In this document: in pieces, positions 1 to 5,443 of the stretch
How the letters are laid out: the number at the start of each line of letters is the position of its first letter
Numbering within the stretch: the first letter of the stretch is position 1
Source: Nitrolancea sp040255925
GTDB lineage: Bacteria; Chloroflexota; Chloroflexia; Thermomicrobiales; Thermomicrobiaceae
Length of the DNA stretch: 5,444 nt
Direction: 5' to 3'
Assembly: GCA_040255925.1 (NCBI GenBank)
Contig: JBDZVX010000152.1
Span: forward strand, 1-5,444
Position numbers and translations under genes: made by a program
The notes under the pieces: generated by a model
Seen by the model: the letters and a program-made list of their open reading frames with translations, nothing else
Told to the model about the DNA's origin: nothing
Databases searched by the model: none

Positions 1-1178
1 AAGCGCTCGCACCCTGGGCAACCGGAACGCCCGAACGGCGGCGGAAGGCGATCCCGTTCATCATCGCCATCGTCGTCGCGCTGGTCTACCCGGTGCTGTT
101 CAATCCTATTCTGGAGCGCCTGACCGGCGTGAGCTATACCGATACCCTGGTAAGCATCCTGATCCTGGTGCTCCTGGCGCTCGGGCTCAACATCGTGGTT
201 GGCTACGCTGGGCTGCTTGATCTCGGCTACGCCGCTTTCTTCGCTATCGGTGCCTATACCGCCGCCTTTCTGACCTCCCCGCAGAGCCCCCTACCCTTCC
301 GCACCAGCTTCTGGGTAGCCATGGGGCTGAGCTTCCTCGTCGCGATGCTCTTTGGGGTCATCCTGGGGGCGCCAACGCTCCGGCTCCGGGGTGATTACTT
401 GGCGATCGTCACGCTCGGCTTCGGCGAGATCGTCCCGCGCGTCTTCCTGAACCTGGAAAATGTTACCGGTGGCACCCGTGGGATGAATCCGATCGGTAAG
501 CCGAGCCTGTTCGGTGAAACCCTGGAGGCGACGAACCCGATCGGCTGGTATTACCTCGTGATCGGTGTCGGCCTGCTCTCGATCCTCCTGATCAACCGGA
601 TGGTCGATTCCCGGCTCGGCCGGGCCTGGATGGCCATGCGGGAGGATGAATTGGCCGCCGCCAGCATGGGAATTGATTTGGTGAAGACGAAGCTGCTCGC
701 CTTCGCGCTGGGGGCAAGCTTTGCCGGATTCGCCGGATCGATCTACGCCAGCCGGTTTCAGTTCATCGATCCGTTTCAGTTCGACTTCACCATCTCGGTG
801 TTGGTCCTCTCCATGATCATCCTCGGCGGCATCGGCAATATCTATGGCGTGATTGTCGGCGGCGTGATTATGGCAAGTTACGATCGCTTTTTTGCCGAGA
901 ATATTACCGGCTGGCTCCACTCGCTCGGCACCAGCACCCACATCGGGATATTGACCGACCTGAACCTCCAGAATGCCCGGCTCTTTATCTTCGGCGCGGC
1001 CCTGGTATTGACCATGTTACTGCGCCCGGAGGGGCTCTTCCCAAGCTGGAGGCGTGCCGCAGAGCTGCACGGGGATGATGGGAGCTCGTCCATTCCTCCT
1101 GGTCCGATAGCGGCTCAGGAGCAGCAGACACTCTATGATGTCGAGCACCACGAAGAGCCGGTCTCCGGAGCGGAGTAA
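1..1178 (+). CDS. livM: LivM-type branched-chain amino acid ABC transporter permease (5' end outside window)
   Basis: Inner-membrane permease subunit of a HAAT-family ABC importer for leucine/isoleucine/valine or related amino acids; it pairs with a LivH permease and the LivG/LivF ATPases. The first complete codon is at base 3 and the frame is open to the left edge. No ATG, GTG or TTG occurs in frame before GTG 93, yet bases 36-105 encode an RRRK stretch followed by a hydrophobic helix, so the start lies upstream. 391 residues are visible. Family marks, numbered from base 3: GLNIVVGYAGLLDLGYAAFF at about 61-80 (LivM hallmark), GGTRGMNPIG near 156-165, the cytoplasmic EAA-type loop with GRAWMAMREDELAAASMG near 206-223 that contacts the ATPases, and LGGIGNIYG near 274-282. 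The usual family end, RPEGLFP, is followed by a hydrophilic acidic tail of about 35 residues. It is the first visible gene of a tight livM-livG-livF operon. Family assignment is firm; the exact substrate is inferred. Confidence 0.95.
   Translation, partial: ALAPWATGTPERRRKAIPFIIAIVVALVYPVLFNPILERLTGVSYTDTLVSILILVLLALGLNIVVGYAGLLDLGYAAFFAIGAYTAAFLTSPQSPLPFRTSFWVAMGLSFLVAMLFGVILGAPTLRLRGDYLAIVTLGFGEIVPRVFLNLENVTGGTRGMNPIGKPSLFGETLEATNPIGWYYLVIGVGLLSILLINRMVDSRLGRAWMAMREDELAAASMGIDLVKTKLLAFALGASFAGFAGSIYASRFQFIDPFQFDFTISVLVLSMIILGGIGNIYGVIVGGVIMASYDRFFAENITGWLHSLGTSTHIGILTDLNLQNARLFIFGAALVLTMLLRPEGLFPSWRRAAELHGDDGSSSIPPGPIAAQEQQTLYDVEHHEEPVSGAE
1171..1175 (+). promoter_or_regulatory. Ribosome binding site of livG
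   Basis: CGGAG lies inside the last codons of livM, with 6 nt between it and ATG 1182. This supports that start and co-translation with livM on one mRNA. Confidence 0.6.
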
Positions 1179-1181
1179 CCG

Positions 1182-2078
1182 ATGGGCGCGTTGTTGAGCA
1201 CGAAGCACCTCACCAAAACGTTCGGTGGTTTGACCGCGGTCGATCACATGGATCTGGAGATCCCGAGCCGGGTGATTCTCAGCATTATCGGCCCCAACGG
1301 TGCCGGGAAGACGACGCTGTTCAATATCATTGCCGGGTTCTACAGGCCGACGAGCGGCGAGGTCTGGTTCGACGGCCAGCTGGTGGCGGGGCCGGGGCCG
1401 AGACTCAGCCTGCCGGTCTTGGGCGGTGACCGTCCTGGCGCCGGTGGAATTGGATTCGGACGCGCCATGCGCAATTACAACCCCCATCAGATGGCAACGT
1501 TCGGGGTCGCGCGCACGTTTCAGAACATCCGCCTGTTTCAGAACATGAGCGCGCTCGAAAACGTCCTCGTTGGAATGCATTCCCGGCTCCAGGCCAGCGC
1601 GCTCGGTTCGATATTGAAGCTTCCGCGTGTCAAACGGGAGGAGCGGGAGGCGCACCGCCGGGCGCTGGAAATGCTGGATCTGGTCGGTCTCCGGCGGAAC
1701 GCCGCGGACCTGGCGAAGAACCTCTCGTATGGCGATCAGCGGCGGTTGGAGATCGCACGGGCGCTGGCGAGCGAGCCGAAGCTGCTGCTGCTCGATGAGC
1801 CGACGGCGGGGATGAATCCGCAGGAGACACGGCACTTGACGCGCTTCATCCGCCGGCTCCGGGAGGATCGTGGATTGACGATTCTCCTTATCGAGCACGA
1901 CATGAACGTCGTGATGGGCATTTCCGATACCGTCGCGGTGCTCGATCATGGGATAAAGATTGCTGAGGGTGTGCCCCAGGAGATCCAGCGGAATCCGCGG
2001 GTGATTGAAGCGTATCTCGGGCGGGGGGCGGCAGCACGGTCAGGAGACGAGTCGCACGGTGGCGATGCTGGAACTTAA
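1182..2078 (+). CDS. livG: LivG-type branched-chain amino acid ABC transporter ATP-binding protein
   Basis: Cytoplasmic ATPase that, with LivF, drives import through the LivH/LivM pore. 298 residues, longer than E. coli LivG (about 255). All ABC ATPase motifs are present: Walker A GPNGAGKTT at 37-45, Q-loop Gln114 in ARTFQNIRLF (the LivG hallmark), signature LSYGDQRRLE at 181-190, Walker B LLLLDEP at 201-207, and H-loop His239 in LLIEHDMNVVMGISD. The extra length is in two places. A Gly/Pro-rich insert of about 30 residues (roughly 71-100) sits between the first strands and the Q-loop, where typical LivG has only a few residues. A hydrophilic tail of about 18 residues follows the usual AYLG end, and its codons hold the livF ribosome site and start. 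ATG 1182 is 3 nt after the livM stop and has a CGGAG site. The ATPase should be functional since no key residue is missing. Confidence 0.95.
   Translation: MGALLSTKHLTKTFGGLTAVDHMDLEIPSRVILSIIGPNGAGKTTLFNIIAGFYRPTSGEVWFDGQLVAGPGPRLSLPVLGGDRPGAGGIGFGRAMRNYNPHQMATFGVARTFQNIRLFQNMSALENVLVGMHSRLQASALGSILKLPRVKREEREAHRRALEMLDLVGLRRNAADLAKNLSYGDQRRLEIARALASEPKLLLLDEPTAGMNPQETRHLTRFIRRLREDRGLTILLIEHDMNVVMGISDTVAVLDHGIKIAEGVPQEIQRNPRVIEAYLGRGAAARSGDESHGGDAGT
2042..2046 (+). promoter_or_regulatory. Ribosome binding site of livF, inside livG
   Basis: AGGAG is 12 nt upstream of GTG 2059 and 18 nt upstream of ATG 2065. It lies within the final codons of livG. The spacing is long for either start but favours the GTG, and the arrangement suggests translational coupling of livF to livG. 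Confidence 0.5.
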
Positions 2079-2772
2079 GGATGTTTATACCTCCTACGGG
2101 CAGATCGCGGCGCTCAAAGGTGTCTCACTGACGCTAGAAGAGGGCGAAATCGTCGCGTTGATCGGGGCCAACGGTGCCGGAAAGAGTACGACGCTGCGGG
2201 CTATTTCCGGGCTGGTGCGCCCACAGACGGGTGAGATCGCTCTGGCCGGAAAGCGGATCGATGGCTTACCGCCTCACCGGGTCACAGCGCTCGGGATCGC
2301 GCATGCTCCCGAAGGCCGCCGGATCTTCCCCGGCATGACGGTCCGGGAGAATTTGGAGATGGGAGCGTTTCTCCGGCCGGACCCGGTAGCGATGAAGGGC
2401 TCGATGGAGCGGGTATTTGCCCTCTTCCCGCGCCTGCGCGAGCGGGTAAGTCAGAAGGCGGGCACCCTTTCTGGGGGTGAGCAGCAGATGGTCGCGATCG
2501 GGCGGGCGTTGATGGCCGATCCCCGCATCCTCCTGTTGGATGAACCCTCAATGGGTTTGGCCCCGAATCTCGTCGACCTCATTTTCGATATCATTGTCGA
2601 CATTAACCGGCAGGGAACGACGATTCTCCTCGTCGAACAGAACGCGTTGATGGCGCTCTCAACAGCGAGCCGGGGCTACGTGCTCCAGACCGGGCGGATT
2701 ATCCTTCATGATACCGCCACGCGGCTGCGGGAGAATCAGATGATCCGCACGGCCTATCTTGGCGAGGAATAA
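2059..2772 (+). CDS. livF: LivF-type branched-chain amino acid ABC transporter ATP-binding protein
   Basis: Second ATPase of the Liv importer, expected to form a heterodimer with LivG beneath the LivH/LivM permeases. 237 residues from GTG 2059, matching the usual LivF length of about 233-240. Motifs, numbered from that start: Walker A GANGAGKST at 36-44, HAPEGRRIFPGMTV at 82-95 (LivF hallmark, with Glu85 where most ABC proteins have the Q-loop Gln), signature LSGGEQQM at 137-144, Walker B ILLLDEPSMGLAP at 157-169, and LLVEQNA at 190-196 with Gln194 in place of the H-loop His. The Glu and Gln replacements are normal for LivF and not signs of decay. The start is GTG 2059 or ATG 2065 (two residues shorter); the AGGAG at 2042-2046 is better spaced for the GTG, while family N-termini (MLELKDV) fit the ATG. 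The gene overlaps livG by 14-20 nt in another frame. It closes the visible liv operon. Confidence 0.95.
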   Translation: MAMLELKDVYTSYGQIAALKGVSLTLEEGEIVALIGANGAGKSTTLRAISGLVRPQTGEIALAGKRIDGLPPHRVTALGIAHAPEGRRIFPGMTVRENLEMGAFLRPDPVAMKGSMERVFALFPRLRERVSQKAGTLSGGEQQMVAIGRALMADPRILLLDEPSMGLAPNLVDLIFDIIVDINRQGTTILLVEQNALMALSTASRGYVLQTGRIILHDTATRLRENQMIRTAYLGEE

Positions 2773-2816
2773 CGTGTGCCTGTTATCATCGAGCGTCCCG
2801 CGGCGGTGTATTCCGG

Positions 2817-2848
2817 TACAATGAAGCGCTACAATGCTGTCCCGGGAC
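2817..2848 (+). promoter_or_regulatory. Possible promoter/operator region: TACAATG direct repeat and palindrome
   Basis: TACAATG occurs at 2817-2823 and again at 2830-2836, a 13-nt period. Both resemble a sigma-70 -10 box (TACAAT). A perfect palindrome, GTCCCGGGAC, lies at 2839-2848, where transcription from the second box would begin. No convincing -35 hexamer is visible at 16-18 nt upstream of either copy, so a promoter for the downstream membrane protein is only suggested. The palindrome could be an operator or chance in GC-rich DNA. Confidence 0.25.
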
Positions 2849-2904
2849 GGGTGTGGGACTCCTGCCGTACAAGGGGGGACGTAGCAGAGCGCCCGAAAGC
2901 TTCC

Positions 2905-2911
2905 AAGGGAG
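2905..2911 (+). promoter_or_regulatory. Ribosome binding site fixing the start of the small membrane protein
   Basis: AAGGGAG, 5 nt upstream of ATG 2917. It supports that start over the open frame that reaches back to GTG 2776 just after livF; the extra 47 residues of that longer version look non-coding and would cover the TACAATG repeats. Confidence 0.6.
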
Positions 2912-2916
2912 TGGGG

Positions 2917-3291
2917 ATGGACCCGGATTTCGAACGACGGAACGCGGTACCCGTTACGCCGGCCCGATCAGGCAAAATCATCGTTTCCGGAGGCGCTTTT
3001 CTGATGGCGACGGCTGCCTGGGCCTACGCCGCCTTTGAGGAATACACGCTCGGCGGTCAGCTCTTTAGTATCTATGCGGTGCTGGTCTTCCTCCATGCCA
3101 TCATGGGTTTTGTTCTCCTATTGCGTGTTCGCGCCGCCTGGGTCCCCGGTCTCGTGCTGGCGGTTACGGGGTTCGGGATCGCGATCTACGGCCAGCGGTT
3201 CCCGCTTTCCGGGTTCGACGCGCTCGCCGCGGTTCTCCTCTTTTTGAGCCGCGCGGAATTCTTCCCGAGCGCGCCGGAGGATCAGAGCTAA
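2917..3291 (+). CDS. Small four-helix integral membrane protein of unknown function
   Basis: I do not recognise a family. 124 residues. After a polar, charged N-terminus (MDPDFERRN and on, about residues 1-21) come four hydrophobic stretches: about 22-43 (KIIVSGGAFLMATAAWAYAA region), 49-72 (GQLFSIYAVLVFLHAIMGF region), 75-95 (AWVPGLVLAVTGFGIAIYG), and 100-114 (GFDALAAVLLFLSR), then a short polar tail ending PSAPEDQS. The helices are short and tightly looped, as in many small DoxX-like or DUF membrane proteins, but no diagnostic motif supports such a label. ATG 2917 is chosen for its AAGGGAG site. It lies 144 nt after livF on the same strand; the spacer with promoter-like boxes suggests separate transcription, though read-through from liv is possible. 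There are no Cys or catalytic-looking His/Asp clusters, so an enzyme role is unlikely. Confidence 0.7.
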   Translation: MDPDFERRNAVPVTPARSGKIIVSGGAFLMATAAWAYAAFEEYTLGGQLFSIYAVLVFLHAIMGFVLLLRVRAAWVPGLVLAVTGFGIAIYGQRFPLSGFDALAAVLLFLSRAEFFPSAPEDQS

Positions 3292-3313
3292 CCTGACCCG
3301 TCTCCACCTTGCT

Positions 3314-3360
3314 TCTCCAGTGGTCGCCGGAAGTTCGACCGCTGGGGGTTCGGCTCGTTT
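3314..3360 (+). terminator. Possible terminator of the small membrane protein transcript
   Basis: A hairpin of about 13 bp, including three G-U pairs, forms between 3314-3326 and 3336-3348 with a 9-nt loop (CCGGAAGTT), 22 nt after the stop. The following bases (TTCGGCTCGTTT) are only mildly T-rich, so this is a weak intrinsic terminator or a plain stem-loop. The G-U pairs work only in + strand RNA, which points to that direction. Confidence 0.35.
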
Positions 3361-3474
3361 CGCCCTTCCTAATGTGCGGGTGGCCACCGGATTCACCTCC
3401 GCGTTCGTGACTCTATCCCCTCGATTCTCACGTCACCTTACCCGATCCACGTTTAGTTCCGCCGGTCGTTCTCT

Positions 3475-3515
3475 GGGGAAAAGGAGAACCCGCCCAGGCA
3501 TTGGCTGGACGGGTT
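3475..3515 (-). terminator. Intrinsic terminator of the di-haem cytochrome gene
   Basis: On the minus strand AACCCG and CGGGTT arms (3510-3515 with 3487-3492) pair, then after one mismatch a further CCAG/CTGG pairing closes a 7-nt loop. The stem is followed by CTCCTTTTCCCC. It starts 18 nt beyond the TAA of the cytochrome gene. The T-run is short, but position and polarity fit; read on the + strand the stem is followed by GC-rich sequence and would not terminate. Confidence 0.55.
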
Positions 3516-3533
3516 CCGCGGCGAGCACTCCGC

Positions 3534-4943
3534 TTAGATCGACTTCAGGTACTCAACGAGATCGCCGATCTCCTGCTTGGTCAGCCCTAGGCCGAAGTGG
3601 TCGTTATAGTGATCCACAACGTCCTCCAGCGTCGCGAACCGGCCATCATGGTAGAAGCCGCCCTTCTGATGAGACCAGAGGCCGGCCAGCGGCGCGGTGC
3701 GGTAGCGGCCATCCGGTGAACGATCGGCTTGGAACGAGTCGATACCGATCTCCTCCGGCGTATGCATATTCCACCCCGGCTCAGTGAAGAGTGGGGGGAC
3801 ATGGCAAGAAGCGCAATCTGCCTTCCCTTCGAACAGCACCTTGCCACGCGCCGCAGCAGCTTGGTCGAAGCTGCCCGCCGGTGGATCAGGCGCGGGGAGA
3901 GCGAGCTGGTAGGAGTGCAGAGCCGGCAGCTTACCCGTGATTAGGTCCGGACTGTTCCGCACGTTGCCAAACCCCGCCGCCGCGGCGACCGGGAACTTGT
4001 CCGGATCGTTCAGACGCGGATCGTAGAATGTACCGGAGCCCTTCATCTCGAGATTGGCCACAAAGGCGTTCCAGTGGGCGATCCCGCCCCAACCGGTCCA
4101 GGTGTGGAGGTTAACGCCAGCGAGGCCGAACGCAGGGGGAATGAGCGTAGCAGCCGGTTTCCCGTCTGGACGGAAGGCCTTGCCGTCAAGGATCAGCTCC
4201 GCATCGAACTTGCCGGGACCCCAGCTATTCAGCACGGCCCGAACGGTGGCCTCGTCAACACCGAGCAATTCGGTGAACGGGGACAGATTCGGCGACGCCG
4301 CGATGACGGCGCCGACGTTGAGATCACGGTTAGCCCAGCCGTCCAGCCGCCTGCCGATACCGGGAGCCAGCGAGTTATCGACGGTGGAGTGGCAGAGCGC
4401 GCACTGGATGCCGACCGACTTCAGAGATCCGTTTTCGTTGAAGAATCCCTTGACACCAACCACCGCGTCTTCCTTGAGCAAGGCCAGTGTGGTGGCCGGA
4501 TCGTCGAGATCGACATCCCCCTTCTTGATGGCTTGGACGAGATTTTCCGGCAGGGCGTCGCCATCCACCTTCAACCCCAAGGCGAGTGCGGTCTTGGGGC
4601 TCACGCCGGGACCCACGCCACCGAGCTGCTCGCCTTGAATGGCATCGTGGAGTCGAAGGGTGTCACCCCAGAAGGCCTCGCTGCCGAACGTATCATTCCG
4701 GAAGATGTCTTGGCCCTGAGTGAAGAGCTGAGATTGATTTTGCAGAATCTGCGTGTTGAAGCCCAATAGATCCGGCTGGGAGTGATGCCGTTCTCCGTTA
4801 GAGGACGACGCTTGAACCCGCCCGACCCGGTCGTCACCGCTCGGAGTGGAGTACTGCGTGGCCAACCCCACGCTGGCCAAGGCGATGACCGCCAGGCCGG
4901 CCACGATTATTGCGTACGGGAGTGCGCGGAACCGTGGCAACAC
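3534..4943 (-). CDS. Di-haem c-type cytochrome, MauG/cytochrome c peroxidase superfamily
   Basis: 469 residues from GTG 4943. The N-terminus (MLPRFR, then a hydrophobic helix at about 8-28) is a signal peptide or membrane anchor, so the body is outside the cytoplasmic membrane. There are two haem-binding sites, CALCH at 181-185 and CASCH at 377-381. The C-terminus carries YRTAPLAGLW (414-423) and GGFYHDGRFATLEDVVDHYN (428-447), the hallmark end of bacterial di-haem peroxidases and MauG-like enzymes. Met393 (GWNMHTP), shortly after haem 2, is a possible axial ligand. The 196-residue spacing of the haem sites and about 150 residues before haem 1 (with IFRNDTFGSEAFWGDTLRL near 80-98) are larger than in classical peroxidases of about 300-350 residues. 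There is also a Trp/His-rich stretch, HTWTGWGGIAHWN at 280-292. The family is redox-active; peroxidase, oxygenase or electron-transfer roles are all possible, and the reaction is not known from sequence. It is transcribed alone and towards the liv genes, so no functional link is implied. Confidence 0.9.
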   Translation of the reverse strand: MLPRFRALPYAIIVAGLAVIALASVGLATQYSTPSGDDRVGRVQASSSNGERHHSQPDLLGFNTQILQNQSQLFTQGQDIFRNDTFGSEAFWGDTLRLHDAIQGEQLGGVGPGVSPKTALALGLKVDGDALPENLVQAIKKGDVDLDDPATTLALLKEDAVVGVKGFFNENGSLKSVGIQCALCHSTVDNSLAPGIGRRLDGWANRDLNVGAVIAASPNLSPFTELLGVDEATVRAVLNSWGPGKFDAELILDGKAFRPDGKPAATLIPPAFGLAGVNLHTWTGWGGIAHWNAFVANLEMKGSGTFYDPRLNDPDKFPVAAAAGFGNVRNSPDLITGKLPALHSYQLALPAPDPPAGSFDQAAAARGKVLFEGKADCASCHVPPLFTEPGWNMHTPEEIGIDSFQADRSPDGRYRTAPLAGLWSHQKGGFYHDGRFATLEDVVDHYNDHFGLGLTKQEIGDLVEYLKSI

Positions 4944-4951
4944 TCTTGGAT

Positions 4952-4958
4952 ACCTCCT
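4952..4958 (-). promoter_or_regulatory. Strong ribosome binding site fixing the cytochrome start
   Basis: The minus strand reads AGGAGGT, an almost perfect Shine-Dalgarno, 8 nt before GTG 4943. The frame remains open upstream to TTG 4976, but that start would place this site inside the coding region and add 11 polar residues in front of the signal sequence. TTG 4940 is a weaker alternative. Confidence 0.75.
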
Positions 4959-4984
4959 CTCGTGCCCCAACTGCAAGCGTTGGT

Positions 4985-5040
4985 CTGAGAGCCACCTTGA
5001 CTGGGTGACTCAACTGGCTGGACAGCTTGGAGATGGCTCA
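4985..5040. other. Imperfect inverted repeat upstream of the cytochrome gene
   Basis: CTGAG-AG-CCA near 4985-4994 can pair with TGGCTCAG near 5033-5041 with a two-base bulge; the enclosed sequence contains two TGACT copies (in TGACTGGGTGACTCA). It lies in the leader region of the cytochrome gene, about 40 nt upstream of its start. There is no T-run on either side, so it is not an intrinsic terminator. It could be an operator or leader structure, or chance. Confidence 0.2.
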
Positions 5041-5352
5041 GTGCGCCGCATCCGTGGGTACGATCAGATCGCGGGGATGTATGTCGCGGGCGCGGTGGTA
5101 GATATCAGCAGCCGGAGCGGCCAGCACGACCGTTCCGGCTGCGAGATCTTCTCCATACCGCTACCGTCTCGGGGCCGCACCGGAAGTCTTCGCCGCTCGT
5201 GGCAATGCCAGGTGAGCAACGACCCCGACCGGGGACGCGACACCGCGAAGCATCGAGACCAGCACAGCGGGGAGTTCGTTGATGAATGAGTCCCCAGCGG
5301 CATCCCATGACCCTTCCCCGGAAGACCAGCCCGCCAAATCAGGCGCTCCGGA
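5038..5352 (-). pseudogene. Possible remnant of a minus-strand gene with one internal stop
   Basis: Reading the minus strand from 5352 to the TGA at 5038-5040, the frame has one in-frame TAG (5161-5163) and is bounded upstream by TAA (5353-5355). The translations look more like a real protein than the plus frames: a hydrophobic run NELPAVLVSMLRGVASPVGV in the first part, and AGTVVLAAPAADIYHRARDI then HPRDLIVPTDAAH at the end. No start with a good ribosome site is seen. Composition by codon position does not clearly support it (first-position GC exceeds third), and Ala/Val/Asp-rich readings often arise opposite a GC3-rich frame. No family recognised; it may be a decayed gene or an artefact. 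Confidence 0.2.
5041..5289 (+). CDS. Doubtful hypothetical ORF, divergent from the cytochrome gene
   Basis: Not recognised. 82 residues from GTG 5041, with TTGGAGA ending 8 nt upstream. A rough hand tally of base composition by codon position gives high GC at the third position, intermediate at the first and lowest at the second, as expected of a real gene in a GC-rich genome. The protein itself is not convincing: rich in Ser, Arg and Gln, with scattered Cys and Trp, and no motif or hydrophobic core beyond IAGMYVAGAVVDI near 10-22. It overlaps the following short frame by 8 nt (GATGAATGA). The same DNA carries a protein-like frame on the other strand, so the coding strand is unresolved. Confidence 0.2.
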   Translation: MRRIRGYDQIAGMYVAGAVVDISSRSGQHDRSGCEIFSIPLPSRGRTGSLRRSWQCQVSNDPDRGRDTAKHRDQHSGEFVDE

Positions 5353-5443
5353 TTACTCCTGTCCGTTGGTTAGACGCGGCAAGACCGTATTTCTTACCTT
5401 GGAGGCTATAAATTCAGTGGAATGGCGCTCCTTGAGTCTCTAA
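5282..5443 (+). CDS. Possible 53-residue small protein, unknown
   Basis: Not recognised. ATG 5282 has GGGGAG ending 7 nt upstream, a well-placed ribosome site, and the frame closes with TAA at 5441-5443, one base from the window edge. The first half is polar and acidic, Pro/Ser-rich (MNESPAASHDPSPEDQ) and likely disordered; the second half (CPLVRRGKTVFLTLEAINS, about 27-45) looks more structured. Codons in the last third are AT-richer than the surroundings, which argues against a typical gene. It could be a small protein, a leader peptide for a gene beyond the right edge, or chance. Confidence 0.3.
   Translation: MNESPAASHDPSPEDQPAKSGAPDYSCPLVRRGKTVFLTLEAINSVEWRSLSL

Noticed and set aside
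1017..1949. Long minus-strand frame opposite livM/livG
   Set aside because: Antisense shadow of clearly coding livG and the livM tail; Arg/Gln/His-rich product with no domain.
2647..2652. Missing H-loop histidine in LivF (Gln194) as a sign of an inactive ATPase
   Set aside because: VEQNA is the normal LivF sequence, as in E. coli LivF, so it is not a defect.
2776..2916. N-terminal extension of the small membrane protein back to GTG 2776
   Set aside because: No ribosome site at 2776, low-complexity Arg-rich product, and a good AAGGGAG site at ATG 2917.
2878..2945. tRNA-like pieces (GTAGCAGAGCG resembling a D-arm, TTTCGAAC resembling a T-loop)
   Set aside because: The flanking bases do not pair into T-arm or acceptor stems, and the second piece falls inside the coding start of the membrane protein.
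3118..3387. Minus-strand frame with a GGAGGT site 7 nt before GTG 3387, Arg/Glu-rich product
   Set aside because: It runs mostly antisense to the membrane protein at 2917-3291, and its charged composition is what the reverse of a hydrophobic gene gives. The ribosome-site match is probably chance.
4054..4769. Long + frames opposite the cytochrome gene (4054-4638, 4074-4769)
   Set aside because: Both are shadows of the minus-strand cytochrome frame, which has haem motifs and a strong ribosome site.
5384..5412. TATAAA at 5407-5412 as a promoter -10 for a gene beyond the right edge
   Set aside because: No -35-like hexamer at 16-18 nt upstream, and the downstream sequence is outside the window.
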